From Mesostigma viride (taxonomy: Eukaryota; Streptophyta; Mesostigmatophyceae; Mesostigmatales; Mesostigmataceae), in the NCBI GenBank assembly GCA_009746045.1, contig RPFO01000389.1:1600982-1664981 (forward strand): a stretch of DNA of 64,000 nt, written 5' to 3'. Both the position numbers and the translations under genes were made by a program. Below the pieces are notes generated by a model. It was not told the DNA's origin and searched no databases. It worked only from the letters and a program-made list of their open reading frames with translations. Positions 61,991-64,000 of the stretch are shown here, in pieces; position 1 is the first letter of the stretch; each line of letters begins with the position of its first letter.

Positions 61991-63431
61991 TTAGTACCAC
62001 AGTACTAGTGCTTGCATGAATGACGTCCCTAGCCAATTCATCGGGTGAGATCAATCCACCAGACTCCTGCTCTGAATCCATGTCCAAGAATTCTACCCCT
62101 GACACGTCTGCCAGTGGTGGGTAATAAAGCTTGAGTCTATGCTTGCTGACCATACGCTCTCTGTCATGTTGTATAGTGACTGCAGTCCCTTCTTCATGAA
62201 TCTTAGTGACTACAGCTGGACCGTGCCATCTGGCAGAGTGTGCTCTTCCTCTATCACCCTCTCTGAAAAACAACACATGGTCCCCCACTTCAAACACAGG
62301 CCTGGCATTATTTTTGTCTTTCTTTGCCAGCAACTTGGCTAAGTGCTGCCTTTGTGTGTTGTAGTGAGTGTGCACCTCTGAAGCATAGCTGCCTGACTGA
62401 AGGCCAGTTGGGGTAATTTCCCCAAAAGGTGAGGACATTATTGGTTTGGCGTTCAGCTGGGTAGTCACCCCTGCTGCCCAAGATAGTGCCCTGTCAGCAT
62501 AGCTACCAGAGTCAGCCAACCTGGATGGCATTTTCCTTATCACATCCCTGATGGCTCTCATGGTACGTTCTACCAACCCCTGACGTTCATGATCTTGAGC
62601 CCCAGACACTTCTATCTTGGGCAGATCATTCCTGTCCTGAATGCAGAGGAACTGCTGATCCAGCATTACTTTTTCAATGGGGTGAAAACGTGCCAAGGCT
62701 ATCTGTAAAGCTCTGTGCAGCTGCTCTGTATCCATTCCAGGCAGAGGCTCCACTACCACAAACCTTGACCAGGCATCCTTTATGACTAGGTAGTATACCG
62801 TGTCCTTAACCACGTGTATAACATCCCCAACCAGTTTGCCTCTAGCCAGTGGTGGTGTGGCCACATGCCATTTCCTGGGCTTAGGAGCATATAGCTGACA
62901 TTGCTCACAGTGCTTACGTACGTGCCTGCACATCTGTTCCAGATCATGGCCTTGTATTTTATTGGCTAGCCTTTCAGCCACAGCCTCATGGCCCATAACC
63001 TTGTGCAGTTGCTCTGCTAGAGCACCATACGTGATTACCTTTTCTGCTGCTGCACTAAGGGAAGCTATGGTGGGGTCACAAATCATGTGTGACAGTGTCA
63101 TATCATATGCCACATCCCAATCCACATCCTCACACTCAGGCAACACTTGGCAGACAGAAGGTAGCAGGTAACCATTTGTGGAAAATGGTGAGGGTAGCTT
63201 ACAGGACTCTCCCTGGTCTGCTGCCCCCGCGCGGTTGTAGCGCCCCGGCGTGTTCTTGTTATGCCTGGGAGCCGTGCAGCGCGCTCCTGCTGCAATGGGG
63301 TGACGTGTTTTCCAACAACCAGGACAAACATCCACGTCAGAGCCATCATCAGGTTTGCCCTTCCAGCAATCATCCTTTAGGTGCCCCTTACATAGGCACC
63401 TAGTGCAATGTTTGGTGGGGTCATGAGGCAA
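61968..63431 (-). CDS. Copia-like Gag knuckle plus integrase (487 codons)
   Basis: The open frame starts with the CCHC knuckle CTRCLCKGHLKDDC (CX2CX4HX4C), then a second Cys cluster (VCPGCWKTRH). Integrase: LHKVMGHEAVA to KHCEQCQ (HHCC module), core VKDTVYYLVIKDAWSRFVVV, then VMLDQQFLCI and HERQGLVERTMRAIRDVIRK with the catalytic Glu. A C-terminal barrel HVLFFREGDRGRAHSARWHG and a VSKHRLKLYYPP end follow. No protease lies between knuckle and integrase. The frame is intact for about 1.46 kb. Related to the decayed element at 13.5-15.7 kb. Confidence 0.83.
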   Translation of the reverse strand: MPHDPTKHCTRCLCKGHLKDDCWKGKPDDGSDVDVCPGCWKTRHPIAAGARCTAPRHNKNTPGRYNRAGAADQGESCKLPSPFSTNGYLLPSVCQVLPECEDVDWDVAYDMTLSHMICDPTIASLSAAAEKVITYGALAEQLHKVMGHEAVAERLANKIQGHDLEQMCRHVRKHCEQCQLYAPKPRKWHVATPPLARGKLVGDVIHVVKDTVYYLVIKDAWSRFVVVEPLPGMDTEQLHRALQIALARFHPIEKVMLDQQFLCIQDRNDLPKIEVSGAQDHERQGLVERTMRAIRDVIRKMPSRLADSGSYADRALSWAAGVTTQLNAKPIMSSPFGEITPTGLQSGSYASEVHTHYNTQRQHLAKLLAKKDKNNARPVFEVGDHVLFFREGDRGRAHSARWHGPAVVTKIHEEGTAVTIQHDRERMVSKHRLKLYYPPLADVSGVEFLDMDSEQESGGLISPDELARDVIHASTSTVVLRSSCIPQ

Positions 63432-64000
63432 CCTCTTGTCCCCCCCTGCTGGCTTAGCACCCGCTGGCTTGCTAGCTCCCCCACTTTGTTTTCTGTTTTT
63501 GTTGTTATTATTCTTCCCCCCCCCTTATTTCCACCTCCCCCACTTTTATTGTTTTTGTTTTTATCCCCCCCTAATACCGCCTTCACCTGGGCCACCAGCG
63601 ACTGCAACTGCTTTTTATAGAAAGCCCCGTACCTGAGGCCTCCTCCCCCTTAACCTGCTTCACCTTAACATCCTTGGCTGCAGCAGCAAATGGCTCTAGG
63701 CACTGCTGCACATAAGCCATTGCTTTCCTGAAGTCCTCCCACTTGTCCTTCAGACCTGCCAGTATGACTGACAGCGTGGTAGGGTCCAGTTCTGCCTTTT
63801 GCAACCATAGGTGCACTAGGTATTTTGCATTGAGCTTCTTAAGCTCCTCATCCCCCTCTATGTACATGACATACTTCTTATTGTCACTGACATAGTCACG
63901 CTTGTTGACCTTGTACGCCTCTATCCACTGGAAGCCCTTAGTACTTCTAAGTGCTCCCCTGTGGTGACGAGTGCCCTAAGGTCTACCATGAACTGTGCCC
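63377..64000 (-). pseudogene. Copia-like Gag, N-terminal part (runs off the window)
   Basis: Frames give AQFMVDLRALVTTGEHLEVL, FQWIEAYKVNKRDYVSDNKK, LKKLNAKYLVHLWLQKAELD and LSVILAGLKDKWEDFRKAMA, a helical Gag-like region. After frame changes near 63630 the product reads SLVAQVKAVLGGDKNKNN and a Gly/Asn/Lys-rich linker, and the knuckle follows in the adjacent frame. C-runs at about 63515-63570 mark where frames change. The 5' end and LTR lie beyond the window. Confidence 0.65.

Overview
This window looks like a transposon-dense stretch of a nuclear eukaryotic genome. I see no operons, rRNA or CRISPR. A green alga or related protist is the most plausible source, but this is inference. It rests on tyrosine-recombinase retrotransposons of the PAT/Kangaroo type, an intronless GT29 sialyltransferase-like gene, Ty3 and Copia elements, and hAT, Harbinger, TTAA-target and Mutator-like DNA elements. 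Nearly every recognisable protein belongs to a mobile element, and most are broken.

Layout. 1-9350: Ty3/gypsy copy 1 on the minus strand, with gag, an upstream viroplasmin/RNase H1-N ORF and an RG-rich ORF. A 1.7 kb TTAA-target element (2564-4278) splits its pol. 9351-12405: no supported gene. 12406-15733: decayed plus-strand gag/integrase element. 16441-17170: a dispersed repeat interrupted by a LINE RT fragment; its second copy is at 27600-28085. 17610-18812: the one convincing host gene, GT29-like. 19539-21310: a second TTAA element. 21519-21760: Harbinger-type MITE (TAA duplication). 22955-23152: hAT-type MITE (8-bp duplication). 23849-24764: long palindromic element carrying the RG-rich ORF again. 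24964-27418: unrecognised Pro/Ala-rich ORFs. 28119-31279: decayed Mutator-like transposase ending in a PHD finger. 31557-38110: Ty3 copy 2, into which a 2.8 kb Copia-type TR-GAG element (33533-36327, perfect 5-bp duplication, LTRs about 99.3% identical) has inserted. 39701-40595: hexanucleotide minisatellite. 41683-41899: palindromic array. 42337-43910: hAT element with an exact 8-bp duplication and a BED-finger transposase remnant, inserted in a gag-like ORF. 45514-49747: tyrosine-recombinase retrotransposon, minus strand. 51220-53013: a non-autonomous relative. 53538-59036: a complete PAT-like element, plus strand. 59676-64000: Copia-like polyprotein, minus strand, with domain order gag-integrase-protease-RT-RNase H.

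How they relate. The nesting gives a relative chronology. The Ty3 copies are old enough to hold later insertions. The TR-GAG, the non-autonomous PAT-like element (split repeats identical) and the full PAT-like element (one mismatch found between its 432-bp repeats) look recent. The non-autonomous PAT-like element shares termini with the complete one and was plausibly mobilised by that family. Many starts are uncertain: several frames open at non-ATG codons, and gag/pol pairs are joined only by frame changes.
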